Origin: Cricetomys ansorgei
Lineage: Eukaryota; Chordata; Mammalia; Rodentia; Nesomyidae
Assembly (NCBI GenBank): GCA_026225945.1
Contig: JAMJFZ010003636.1
Coordinates: forward strand, 264,835 to 328,834
Length of the DNA stretch: 64,000 nt
Direction: 5' to 3'
The stretch's first letter is position 1. Every line of letters starts with the position of its first letter. The notes under the pieces are model-generated. The model saw only the letters and a program-made list of their open reading frames with translations, did no database searches and was not told the DNA's origin. This document shows positions 1 to 9,250 of this stretch, piece after piece. The translations under genes were made by a program, and so were the position numbers.

Positions 1-100
1 AATCCTGTCTGTAAACCAAGCTGGTGTCAAACTCTTAGGGATCCTCCTGTCTTTGCCTCCTGAGTGCTAGTATTAAGGACTGTGCCACTACCACCTGGTT
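1..100 (-). repeat. Antisense B1-type SINE, partial
   Basis: The plus strand carries the reverse complement of a B1 element: a 'ccaagctggtgtcaaactc' block, then 'tttgcctcctgagtgctag', then 'gtgccactaccacctggtt'. The element is cut by the left edge of the window. A matching antisense B1 sits at the same place inside the L1 copy at 34205-34345, so both descend from one insertion that was later duplicated. Confidence 0.65.
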
Positions 101-608
101 CAAGTGTTTTAGTTTTATGAAGTCACACTTGTCAAATATTTATTCTTGGTCAAATGGAGTATTGTTCAGGTGTCTTTTCTTACATCTATATCACTCTTAG
201 ATGCTACCTATGTTTTCTTCTAGCAGTTTTAATGTTTCATGTTTCAGGTTTATGTCTTTGATCAAGTTGGAGTTAGTTTTTGGGTGAAGTGATTGATACA
301 GGTCTAATTTCATTCATCTACATGTGAAAATTTCATTCTCAACCATTTCTTGAAGATCTTATTTTGTCTAGCTAATGTTCTTGACATCTTCAACAAATAT
401 AATTTGACTGAAGTTATCAGTGCTCATGTATGGGTATTTGATATTTTTCCATTAGTCAACATGTATGTTTTTATGCCACTAGGTTACTGTATTTTTGTTG
501 CTATAGCTGTGCAATGCATCTTAAAATTTGTAATAATAATCAATGGAGAATTGTTCTTTTTGATCATAATTGTTTTGTCTATACAATATTTAAAAAAATT
601 TTAGATTT
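101..608 (-). repeat. LINE-1 ORF2 fragment, antisense
   Basis: This stretch reads as the reverse complement of L1 ORF2, with landmarks such as 'gttttagttttatgaagtc' and 'caacatgtatgtttttatg'. It aligns by eye along its length with 34345-34850. It is decayed and codes for nothing. The short plus-strand open frames here are chance frames in L1 antisense DNA. The homology stops near 608, where the paralogous unit would continue into the rest of the L1 and then an OR gene. Confidence 0.75.
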
Positions 609-965
609 CCATTTATCTTCTCTCATAGTATGTCACAACTCCCTTTCTCCCTATCCTCCATTCTTCCCATCTCCCCTCCCGCACCCTCTCCTGTCTCAAC
701 CAGCTCTAATCCCCATCCTCCTACCCTCCACCCCAGCTTTTCCCAAGAAAGAGTAGTCTCAGGTTATGGCTCAAACATGGTATAACAAGATGGAACAGGG
801 TTAGTCAGTATTCTCTATATCAAGGGAGGACTAGGTAGGCTTTGGCAGCTGATAAGAGCAAATGCAGGGGCCCAAGGCAAAATAAAGTACTGGGAGCTCC
901 ATGGATGAGGTGGAGGAGGGATTGTGGGGACCAGAAGGATCTAAAACACTGGGAGAACAAACACA
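609..965 (+). repeat. Pyrimidine-rich plus L1 3'UTR-like repeat
   Basis: A C/T-rich block (about 640-750) is followed by 'taggctttggcagctgat' and an A/G-rich tail typical of rodent L1 3' regions. The whole piece has a second copy at 29880-30240 in the same order and strand. It sits where a receptor gene would be expected from the paralogous unit, so it may mark a deletion or insertion scar. Confidence 0.5.
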
Positions 966-1907
966 TTTATTCTATGTGAGTAGCACATCTATGTTCTCTC
1001 AAGTGATACTTGCATGAACATCAATAGCTTAATAAACTTCCATTTGCATCTGGCTCATCCTTTTTCAAAGGAGCAAATCCAAATTATGTACTTCTTAGAT
1101 CTTTTCAAGCTAAATTTGAGGTTCCTATGACACTGCTGGACACCAATAACATCAAAGTCAATGACGGTTGCTGTTAATGTTCATCCTGCCTCATTTTCAG
1201 CATTGGATTCGAATAAACAAACTGAATCTCTGTCAATTTAATAAAAATAATTTTAAAAGAATATATAATATGAAGAATATAGTACCAAAAAATCATGGAC
1301 TAACTTTGGGATGAAAGATAGAGATTTACCAATTAGGAAATGCACACATCTGGGTATGGGTGTTGTTGTTGCTGCTGCTGCTGTTGTTGTTTACCTGTGG
1401 AGTGATAAATTTTTCAGTAGAAGCAAACAGAATCCACACATGTGAATTTGGCAGTAGAGGAATTGAGCAGAGACTGCCTCTTAACTTCATTCGCAGGCAG
1501 ATGTGACATACTTTCCACATGTCACCATCACATCACTGCTACATCTGTTTCATATTTGTCTTTCTTGAGTCTATGGACCAAAAAGGGACATATACTGAAG
1601 AACTTAAACTAGAAAGTAGAGAAAGTTGTATCTTCCTACTTTGTCCTATGTGATAGCAATTTCTACAATACATATTCTTCTTAATCAACATTTCTGCTTT
1701 TATCAGAACACAAATTCTACTATCCAGTTTAATTGCTTACTCAAGTAAAAACATGGTACTTAAATTATAGTGTTTTGCATGAAATACCCAATATTTGGGT
1801 CATAAATGTCCAGTTTAATTGCTCACTCAAATAAAAACATGATACTTAAATTATAGTTTATTTCTTTAAATATCCAATACATAGGTCAGAAAAGCTGAAT
1901 AATGGGG

Positions 1908-2050
1908 CCACAAGATATCTCAGTGGGTTAAGGCAATTGCCATCAAGACTGAAGAATTCAGTTTGATCCCTAGAACCAGCTCACAAGGTGGAAAAAGAAG
2001 CATCTCTGGAATTTTGCCCTCTGACTTCCATGTAACTTAGTAAAATAATG
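1908..2050 (+). repeat. B2/B3-family SINE, forward
   Basis: The tRNA-derived head ('ctcagtgggttaaggcaatt', 'gatccctagaaccagc') is followed by 'ttgccctctgacttccatg', the usual B2/B3 order. Orthologous copies lie at 42484-42620 and 23848-23990, so the insertion predates duplication of the OR units. Confidence 0.65.
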
Positions 2051-2052
2051 CT

Positions 2053-2160
2053 GCAGCAACCCTGGCCTCATTCTGTAGACCAGACTGGCCTCAAACTCAG
2101 AAAACAACCTGCCTCTGCCTGGGAATAAAGGTGTTGTGTCACCATGTCTATCACAAATTT
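2053..2160 (-). repeat. B1 SINE, antisense
   Basis: The block 'ctgtagaccagactggcct', then 'ctgcctctgcctgggaata' and 'aaaggtgttgtgtcacca' is a reverse-complement B1. It is fused to the preceding B2/B3 element in all three paralogous flanks (also 42640-42760 and 24000-24118). Confidence 0.7.
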
Positions 2161-2635
2161 TTTTAATGAATAGTATCACCAGGCTTATAAATTATACCAT
2201 TAAATTAATGCAATTTTAGAAAAAAATAGATTTTTAAGTTGATTTTACCAACATATCATAAAAACAGTACCACATAGAGTATGTTACAATTTTCATGTTA
2301 ATTAACTCTCTGATAACACGAAGATCAAATAGATCTTCTTGTAATTTTTATACTAGGACAAAGACAACAGCCTGATATACAACTTTTAGTATTTTCTATG
2401 AAATTAGTCTTAAAAATCAATAAATTATTTTCTCTGTTTTTCAGTCTGTAGACAAAAAAAGAGTAGCGACCACAGACAACTCACTGAATGGATGACATCA
2501 CCTTTGTCAAAAGTTTCATTCTGTTCCTTGCCTTAGAATAAATACCAAGTAAAATCAGTGTGGGGCATTTGCTGAATGTGTGTGTGTGTGAGAATGTCTT
2601 TGAGTGTCTGTGAGTGTGTGTGTGTATACGTATGA

Positions 2636-2840
2636 TTACTTTTTAATCCCAGAGTTTTTAATAGCATTTTTCATCTCTGAATTTCTCAAGGTGTACAATA
2701 AAAGATTCAAAGTAGAGGTGATAGCTATAAAAAAAAACCACACTGATGAATTTATCAATAGAAATGTGGAAACACAGGTAAACAAAAAAGCAGATGACCA
2801 CAGTGATATGGGAGCTGAGGGAGACAAGGATTTGGATGTC
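2636..2840 (-). pseudogene. OR4C-type receptor relic, C-terminal fragment only
   Basis: On the minus strand this piece encodes the last 60-odd residues of an odorant receptor. It ends in [17 protein letters not shown] followed by a lysine-rich tail and stop, which matches [17 protein letters not shown] of the intact gene at 3566-4489. The region before it matches TM6 only loosely: the [13 protein letters not shown] motif has decayed to a form with KSLSPSAPISLW. Everything N-terminal of TM6 is missing, and the relic stops next to an antisense L1 3'UTR starting near 2852. The downstream flank (2440-2636) resembles the 3' flanks of the genes at 21627 and 37837. It cannot encode a receptor. Confidence 0.85.
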
Positions 2841-2851
2841 TCTTTTTTATT

Positions 2852-3215
2852 GTGAGATTTTATTTTAATTACATTTCTTCCTTCCCTTTCCTGCCTTCTA
2901 AATCCTCTGAAATACACTTCTCTCTTTCCTTCCACATGGCCTCTTTTTTCACAAACTGTTATCAAATGCATATATGTATTTGTATATACATCTATATCCG
3001 TAAATGCAACCTGCTCAATCTACATAATGCCACTTGTATGTATGTTTACAGAGCTGTCCATTTGGCACTGGACAACCAAGTAGTATGTGCTTCCCTTGGG
3101 AGTGGCACCTATACAATTCTTAGCTTTATTTGGTGTCCTGTAGTTCTTTGTGTAGAATTGAGGTCTCATGGACATTTCCCAATCCAGTTTGGAAAGTTTG
3201 TTGGTATCATTCTGG
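2852..3215 (-). repeat. LINE-1 (Lx-type) 3'UTR, antisense
   Basis: This reads as the reverse complement of a rodent Lx L1 3'UTR, with the landmarks 'acatttcttccttcccttt', 'aatgcatatatgtatttgt' and 'gtcctgtagttctttgtg'. A near-identical copy is at 48258-48640. The start near 2852 is also the left limit of homology between segments A and B. The 122-residue open frame across it is non-functional L1 DNA. Confidence 0.75.
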
Positions 3216-3511
3216 TTTGATATTAGTGTTTCAAAAGTAGTGTATTTTCTACTTTTAGAAAACATGTATTTTTGTAAGTTTAATTTTCATATAAATTGAA
3301 TAAAATTAAAATATTTTCAAAGACAATATAGTTTTATACTTTTACTTATATTAGTACAAACATTTTAGAATCTTACACAAGTTTCTATAAGACTCATCCT
3401 AGAATTAAAAAAAGTAATTTGTTATTTTTTTAAATGTTGGACAAGAATATAGTTGTCAACAAAGTAGTGAATGAGTTGAAAAGAGTACCCTTTGTTAAAG
3501 TCTACTGTCTG

Positions 3512-3517
3512 TTTATT
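3512..3517 (-). promoter_or_regulatory. Candidate polyadenylation signal AATAAA
   Basis: AATAAA on the minus strand lies about 50 nt after the stop codon of the intact OR. The same signal is conserved at 48917-48922 in the duplicate. A single hexamer in AT-rich DNA is weak evidence, so this is a candidate only. Confidence 0.35.
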
Positions 3518-3565
3518 ACTTAAGAATTTTAACAGAAGTGCTCGATATGGGAATGCACTCATAGT

Positions 3566-4489
3566 CTATTTGTAGTTAATTTTTTTACACCAGAGTTTTT
3601 GCATAGCATTTTTCATCTCTGAATTTCTCAGGGTGTATATTAAGGGATTCATCATGGGAGTGATACTTGTAAAAACCACAGTTATCGGTTTATCAATTGG
3701 AAACTTAGACACTGGTCTAACATAAATGAAAATACAGGGAACAAAAAAAAGGACAACCACAGTGATGTGAGAGCTACAGGTGGACAGGGCTTTGAGTCTT
3801 GCTTCCTGACTATAGCTTTTAAGAGAGTTTAGGATGAATGCATAGGAGATTAAGAGAAGGATGAAAATGATCATACAAATTGCTCCACCATTGGCAACCA
3901 CAGTAAGACCAACAAAGTGAGTGTCAGAGCATGCAAGTCTCAGTAGAGGGTACACATCACAGATAAAGTGGTCAATGACATTGGGTCCACAGAAAGGAAG
4001 AGTAGACACAAAAATAAGTTGAACCACAGAGTGCACAAAACCACCAACCCAAGCTATTACTAACAGAAGGATACAAATATGACTATTCATGATGGTCAAA
4101 TAGTGAAGGGGCTTACAGATGGCCACATACCGATCATAGGCCATAACCACCAGGAGGAAGACCTCAGCACCACCAAATAAGTGTGCAGTAAAGACTTGGC
4201 CCATGCAAGCTGTAAATGAGATTGTCTTTTTATCAGAGAGTAAGTCCATAATCAACTTGGGTGATGTGGAAGTGGAATAAACAGCATCCATGATTGACAA
4301 ATAAGCAAGGAAGAAGTACATCGGGGAGTCTAAGGAGGGGCTGGCAATCACTGTCCCCACAATGAGCAGATTGCCCACCATTGTCACAACGTAGATGAGT
4401 AAAAACATGACAAACAATGCTTTTTGTCCAGCAGGATCCTGAGTGAGACCCAGGAGGATAAACTCTGTGACATTGTTTCTCTGTCCCAT
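3566..4489 (-). CDS. Olfactory receptor, OR4C type, intact (307 aa)
   Basis: This is an odorant-binding class II GPCR, expected in olfactory sensory cilia and signalling through G-olf. The coding region is intronless and starts at the conserved [10 protein letters not shown]. Visible features are an N-glycosylation site (N6-V7-T8), GN in TM1 (39-40), LDSPMYFFL (53-61), the TM3 cysteine C95, [10 protein letters not shown] (116-125) and the extracellular loop 2 cysteines C167, C177 and C187 in [15 protein letters not shown]. They also include SY in TM5 (215-216), KALSTCSSH at TM6 (233-241) and PLIYTLRN in TM7 (282-289). Length is normal for the family. The overall motif set matches the OR4C subfamily. 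The nearest relative in the window is the nonsense-bearing copy at 48964-49893. The last residues (KKINYK) differ from that copy because of a one-base difference in a T run. A splice acceptor lies about 50 nt upstream of the ATG. The family call is firm, and the ligand is unknown. Confidence 0.97.
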   Translation of the reverse strand: MGQRNNVTEFILLGLTQDPAGQKALFVMFLLIYVVTMVGNLLIVGTVIASPSLDSPMYFFLAYLSIMDAVYSTSTSPKLIMDLLSDKKTISFTACMGQVFTAHLFGGAEVFLLVVMAYDRYVAICKPLHYLTIMNSHICILLLVIAWVGGFVHSVVQLIFVSTLPFCGPNVIDHFICDVYPLLRLACSDTHFVGLTVVANGGAICMIIFILLLISYAFILNSLKSYSQEARLKALSTCSSHITVVVLFFVPCIFIYVRPVSKFPIDKPITVVFTSITPMMNPLIYTLRNSEMKNAMQKLWCKKINYK

Positions 4490-4529
4490 TTAAAGATATG
4501 TGGATTGTTTTTTCAATGGGAAGCTCAGG

Positions 4530-4555
4530 AAACCAGGACCTGAAATGATACTATG
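4530..4555 (-). promoter_or_regulatory. Predicted 3' splice acceptor before the OR coding exon
   Basis: On the minus strand the sequence 'tatcatttcag|gtcctgg' places an AG at 4540-4541, 51 nt before the ATG. The corresponding position is conserved as CAG|GTC or CAG|GTCC before the ORs at 21627, 37837 and 48964. OR genes typically splice a short 5' non-coding exon to the coding exon just upstream of the start codon, which fits. Confidence 0.5.
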
Positions 4556-4559
4556 AAAA

Positions 4560-6774
4560 ATGCTATAAGTTTACTGTGTTCTTAAGCACATCCTCATATT
4601 TATCATTTACAGTGGAAAACAGGCAGGAAACTTTTAGTAGCATCTATTCAGGCCCTCATCAGACTCCCACAATAAACTTTCTCTAAGAAATTTTCCTTGT
4701 TCCTCAGATGATTTTATTTGAAACATTACAATTAATATCTCTGTTTCTAAATCTTCATAAGCTGGCAAAGAATCCAGTAATGTTAAACAGAGTTTTTGCT
4801 CCCAACCAACCTACATTTTAGTGATGTCAGGTATCCACAATATGTAAGTAGACAAAGTTCTTTGAACAGGTAGAGATGTATTTGTACACATGTATATGGA
4901 ATACATATGTATGTGTAAAATATATATATGACCAAAATTAATGTCTTAATGAAATATCTCACAATATGTTTTAGGTGGCCAATTATTCATGTTCAAAAGT
5001 TTTTAGTCTTGAATCATTCATTAAGTCTTAAGATACAGGATAAAATAACTACAAATGTAATTAGTTTACAGTATCCTGAACCAGATATTTCATATTCCTC
5101 AGACTATCAGCTTTGTAGAGAGCTTTTAATCCTACCTATTGCCTGTTCAAACACTGATTTAAAAAATACATAACTCTGATTTGAGAAATTTTCAATTAAG
5201 GATGGTAAACAAAATCATGACTATGGAAACTGCTACATTAGCATTTACGGTGTTTTATTTTGAGAATTAATGTAGAGAAACTGGCAAAAGTAGAAATTAA
5301 ACAGATAGGTAGTAGATAGAAGAGTGTAGTTTTACATATAAGGAAATCATATTTTACACATAAGAGAATATTGAAAGTACAACTTAAGTGTATAGATTTC
5401 AAAAAAAAGCATGATCAAGGGAAAAGCTTAAGCTCAGTGTGAAAAGGCATGGGCTGGAGTTATTATTAAAGTACAGATATGTTTATATTTGCACAATTAG
5501 AAATAAAAAGATTGAACTACATGACATCAGAATCATTTCTTCCAGTCTACAATGCTGAAAATGTGGCCTGCCTTTTTCTCTCATTGACTTTGTAGTCTTT
5601 CTAATATCTTATAATCAATTTTTTCCAATTTTATTTATATTACTTAAAAAATGCTAGACAGTAACAAGAGAGATGTAATGACTGTGGTGACCAAATAACA
5701 ACTCTGAGTTTCCAAAACATTGTGTGCAAAGGTCCCAGGTAAGGAGTAAGAAAACAATGGATAATGTAGACTCTGGATTGACAGTGTGCATGCTACACTT
5801 TCAGGTTCACTCATTACCTGTGTGGACATCAGCAAATAAATTAACTTCTCTGTGCATCTGTTTCAGGATTTTCTCAGGGGAAAAATTACAGCACCAACTT
5901 CAATTTAGCTAAATGTGAAGTACTCATAACACTGCTGAACTCTAGCAAAATCTAAATTAATAAAATGTGCCCCTGATATTCCTGATTGTTTCATCGTGAA
6001 CCTTTGAATTAGAATAAATCATAAAATCTCTATTAATTCATTAATTATAAATATAAACCAAAATATAAAAATACTATACCTATTAGCCATGAACTAATTT
6101 TCAGAATAATGTTAGAATTATATCTATTAGGTATATTTGTTTTGTATAAATGTGTTTATAAGAAAGTATAATATTTACCTATTTTTAATAGAAGCAAATA
6201 AGTGGACTCCATACTCAGATATTGGGAGAAAGACATAAAGAGGAAGATGTGCATACCACACATACATGCACATAAACTGTAGCCTAGTGTGACAAACCTT
6301 ACCCAAGATGACTGGAAACAAAATAAGAAAAATAATTTTTAGTGTAAGATAAAAATAAAAAAGTAGCCATAGAGAGTCTGATATTTCACTAGATGGCAGC
6401 CATGATGTACCTTCTCTGCATCTCATTTACATTACTGCTTATCTCATTCAGGAAACCTATTCTTGAAGAAACAGACTGACAAAGGCATGACACAAAGCTG
6501 TATGATTATTTCCAGTTCTCCTCGAGTTACAGACTACTTTGTCTATGTTTATTTCTTCTCAACCTTCAATTCTAGTTTTGGTAAGATAGAGTTTCTATCT
6601 GCCAAGACAATTATTATTTAATTATTTGCCAAAAAAAATTGAAGAATAGTCTCAACATCTTCCAACTTAAACCCTTAATGTCTTAAAAAAAATTAACACA
6701 GGTTATTATGGTTTTTCTCCAGTATTTTCCCTGTCTCCCTAAATGTCCTTCAATTATTGTTGTCCTTCCATATA
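4560..6774. other. Non-coding upstream flank of the intact OR (segment A)
   Basis: No gene was seen. The DNA is AT-rich and aligns almost throughout with 49960-52060. The part around 6190-6480 also aligns with 46660-46860, upstream of the N-terminal relic, so this flank is older than the A/B duplication. The short open frames here (for example 4928-5173 and 6175-6426) are not preserved between copies and look like chance frames. Confidence 0.7.
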
Positions 6775-7560
6775 TTCTTACTGCAATCCAAGATGGAGAT
6801 CCTGGAGACCCTGGATGGGGCACCTAACAGGCCATCTACTGAAACCTGGCAAGGCTTCCAATGATAAGACTGTGACACCATCCCAGCCACAAAACAGGTC
6901 AGAAACTGGGATAGCCACTGAATAGAAACTGAAGATGATTGCTAATGATATCCTGCTCTGCTTAGCCCATTCTTCATCAGAGTGATTTTCTCCAGTAGCT
7001 GATGGGAATAGATGCAGAGGCCCAGGACCAAACGAAACTTGGTCTGTTAGTAGGAACCCAGTGGAAGAGGTTGAGAAGGGGTTTCTGGGAGAAGAGGGGT
7101 CTAGGACATCAGGAGATTAAGCCCCATAGAGTCAACTGACTAGCACTCTTAGGGGCTCAAAGAGCCTGAAGCAGCAGACTTGGAACCTGCGGGGTTCCCT
7201 AGATATGTCTTGTGGTTGTCTGACTTAGTATCCTTGAAAATCTCCTACAGACTGTGGTTGGGGTGCCTCTGACCCTTTTGCATGACTTTGGGACCCATTT
7301 CCTCCTTCTTAGATGCCTAGTCCACCCTTGATGTAGGGATTAGTGCCTGCCTTTGTTCCATCTTATTGTGACCTGTTTGAGCAGTAACCCTGGGAAGACT
7401 GCTCTTATTTAGGTAGAGGAGGGGTAAATCTGGGGGAGAAGGGAGATAGGAGAGCTGGAAGAAGCAAAGAAAAGGGAAGGGATTCAAATATATTATTCGA
7501 GAGAGGAGAAGGATGTATACATTAATTTAAAAAATAAATAAATAAAACTTACAAGGAGAA
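6775..7560 (+). repeat. LINE-1 3' end, sense strand
   Basis: Typical rodent L1 3'UTR text runs from 'gatgcagaggcccagga', through 'gtgcctctgacccttttgc' and 'gtagaggaggggtaaatc', to a purine-rich tract and an A-rich tail with AATAAATAAATAAA near 7535. The copy in segment B (52070-52570) ends early: the part equivalent to 7205-7870 is missing there. Confidence 0.75.
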
Positions 7561-8929
7561 AAAAGAATATGTTGTGCTCAAAGAGCAAGGAGGGGTATTG
7601 GAAAGGTTTAGAAGAAAAAAAGGGAGGGAGAAATCTTATAGTTATATTATCATCTCAAATATAAAAAAAAAAAGAATATGTCTTCCCAAAATAAAATATA
7701 TAATCAGAAAATGCCACAATTGTGTTTTATAATAATAATCTTAAGTATCTGTCTAGTAAACAGCAGTTAAGTGTTTTCCTGAGCAGGAGTTTGTCTCCCA
7801 ATAAGTACTAACATGCTCAAGACATTCATAAACCTCACATAATCTCCAATGTCATGGTAGGCATGGATTCTTTTATATTGTAGCATGGTTTTTAAGACAT
7901 ATAATGTCTTCTGATTCACATATCTGAAACAAATTACATGTAATTATTGGAAAAATACAATATATCATAAAAATATGAGTTACTAAATTGATTTGTTTGT
8001 TATATGTTTGACATATGTCCTTACTTGTTTTCAATACAGACAGTAATGAATACCAGTCAAATATAATAATAAAACAGACTTGTGTTTTCTAATTAATTTC
8101 TTTGCTTCTGTATTTTTTATTCAATTCAGTTGCCCCAGGGGAAAATATATTTTTTAGCTATTAGTTGTATTTCGAGATATCACAGGAATTTGCATCTAGC
8201 ATCTATACTCAGTTGTTTTATAAATGTGCATTGTGAGTCTTGTTCTGGTTCTAGACAATATTTTTTTCACACATGGAGTTAGATATCTCTTGCAGCTCTG
8301 GTGTGTTAATAAAGTAGATGAATAATTTATGTGTAGGTATATACATATTCATAGTTGATGACTGTTTCAATATTTTGACACCAGCTTCCCATTAAATCGT
8401 TCTTCCAGAAAGATATAAAAGTGCCAAGTTAATGACTATAATATAAAATCATTTAAAATCAACATTAACTATATAACAGTAGATAAAGACTCTTACCTGC
8501 TAGGTAACACAACTTCATGGAGAAATGAAGATATATATTTTCATTGCTGCATAAAACTTGGCCCATTAGTAGAAATTAGATAGACCTGGATCATTATTTG
8601 GTAGCTTAAGTACACAAACACAAAATTTAGCAACACTAAAAATCACACATTTTTCCTCTTATTTCTTGTGAAACTACGAAAAATTACTCTACTATAAGGT
8701 CTCATGTTTGATATGTTTACATTTAACTGCCTAAATTTTAAGCCATCTATTTACCAAGCTAAGATTCAATTTAATTTCTTAGATAAGATGATGGAGGTTT
8801 TCCACATGAATAAATAGAGTTTTAATACATTCTGAAGGATCATCTTCCTAGGAAATATTTCTTCTTCCTAATCAATTAAAAACTGACTTATATATCTTTA
8901 CAATTTCACTTGGGAAATTCAAATCTTAC
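7561..8929. other. Non-coding flank, no gene seen
   Basis: AT-rich unique-looking DNA, paralogous from about 7870 onward with 52575-53640. It includes A-rich runs near 7665. I see no open frame, SINE or RNA gene that can be supported. Confidence 0.6.
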
Positions 8930-9250
8930 ACAAACATCTGGGAGCAGTCATAGATATGCCAAGAGAGCATGCTAGTGAGGACTGGCATCCAACTAAAGCA
9001 GCCTCTACCTTGGGTGCAATGGAGTTCTCAGAATGCCCTCGGGCCTTTCAACCTCCAAATAATTCCTCCATTTATATGGAAGCCTATAGCTTTTACATCA
9101 TCATTAGTTTAGAGTTAAGAGACTATGTGGTCATAATAGATCTACTTGTTAGAAAATTTGGATCCAATTCAAATTCAGCAATCTCTTCCAAACAGGTTTC
9201 TTCCCTAGTCAAGTACCTAGGGGAAAGAAGCTCTGCCAAGAGATAGGATC
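8930..9250. promoter_or_regulatory. Conserved upstream element (candidate distal promoter or 5' exon region)
   Basis: The block starts near 'cacaaacatctgggagcag'. Related sequence occurs upstream of three other receptors: 53640-53950, 25490-25630 and 44020-44150. It is the most recognisable shared non-repeat element of the flanks and lies about 4.5 kb upstream of the ATG. A 96-codon plus-strand frame crosses it. Seven of the eight base differences I count against the segment B copy change an amino acid, so selection is not on that protein. A promoter or 5' exon role is inference from position and conservation. Confidence 0.4.
9212..9225. promoter_or_regulatory. Degenerate Ebf (Olf-1/EBF)-like site
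   Basis: The sequence AGTACCTAGGGGAA matches the right half of the Ebf palindrome (ATTCCCNNGGGAAT). It has lost two positions of the left half relative to the cleaner copy at 53914-53927. Listed mainly as the paralogous counterpart of that site. Confidence 0.25.

Larger units (their letters stand above)
980..2435. other. Non-coding OR upstream flank of a lost unit
   Basis: This block aligns by eye with 41660-42925, which is part of the upstream flank of the OR pseudogene at 37837-38741. More weakly it aligns with 22950-24270, upstream of the intact OR at 21627-22532. It contains a GTT/GCT-rich stretch near 1360-1390 and a SINE pair (1908-2160). No gene was seen. It implies that a receptor once lay to its left, and none is present in the 1 kb visible there. 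Confidence 0.6.

Noticed and set aside
1908..2050. tRNA-like sequence considered as a tRNA gene
   Set aside because: It is the head of a B2/B3 SINE with a SINE body following, and no intact cloverleaf is evident.
2852..3220. 122-residue frame, duplicated in part at 48260-48541
   Set aside because: The sequence is antisense L1 3'UTR, and the two copies end at different points.
8956..9246. 96-residue open frame conserved at 53658-53948, a possible novel protein
   Set aside because: Of eight base differences counted between the two copies, seven change the amino acid, and the older paralogous copies do not keep the frame. Conservation reflects recent duplication or non-coding function.
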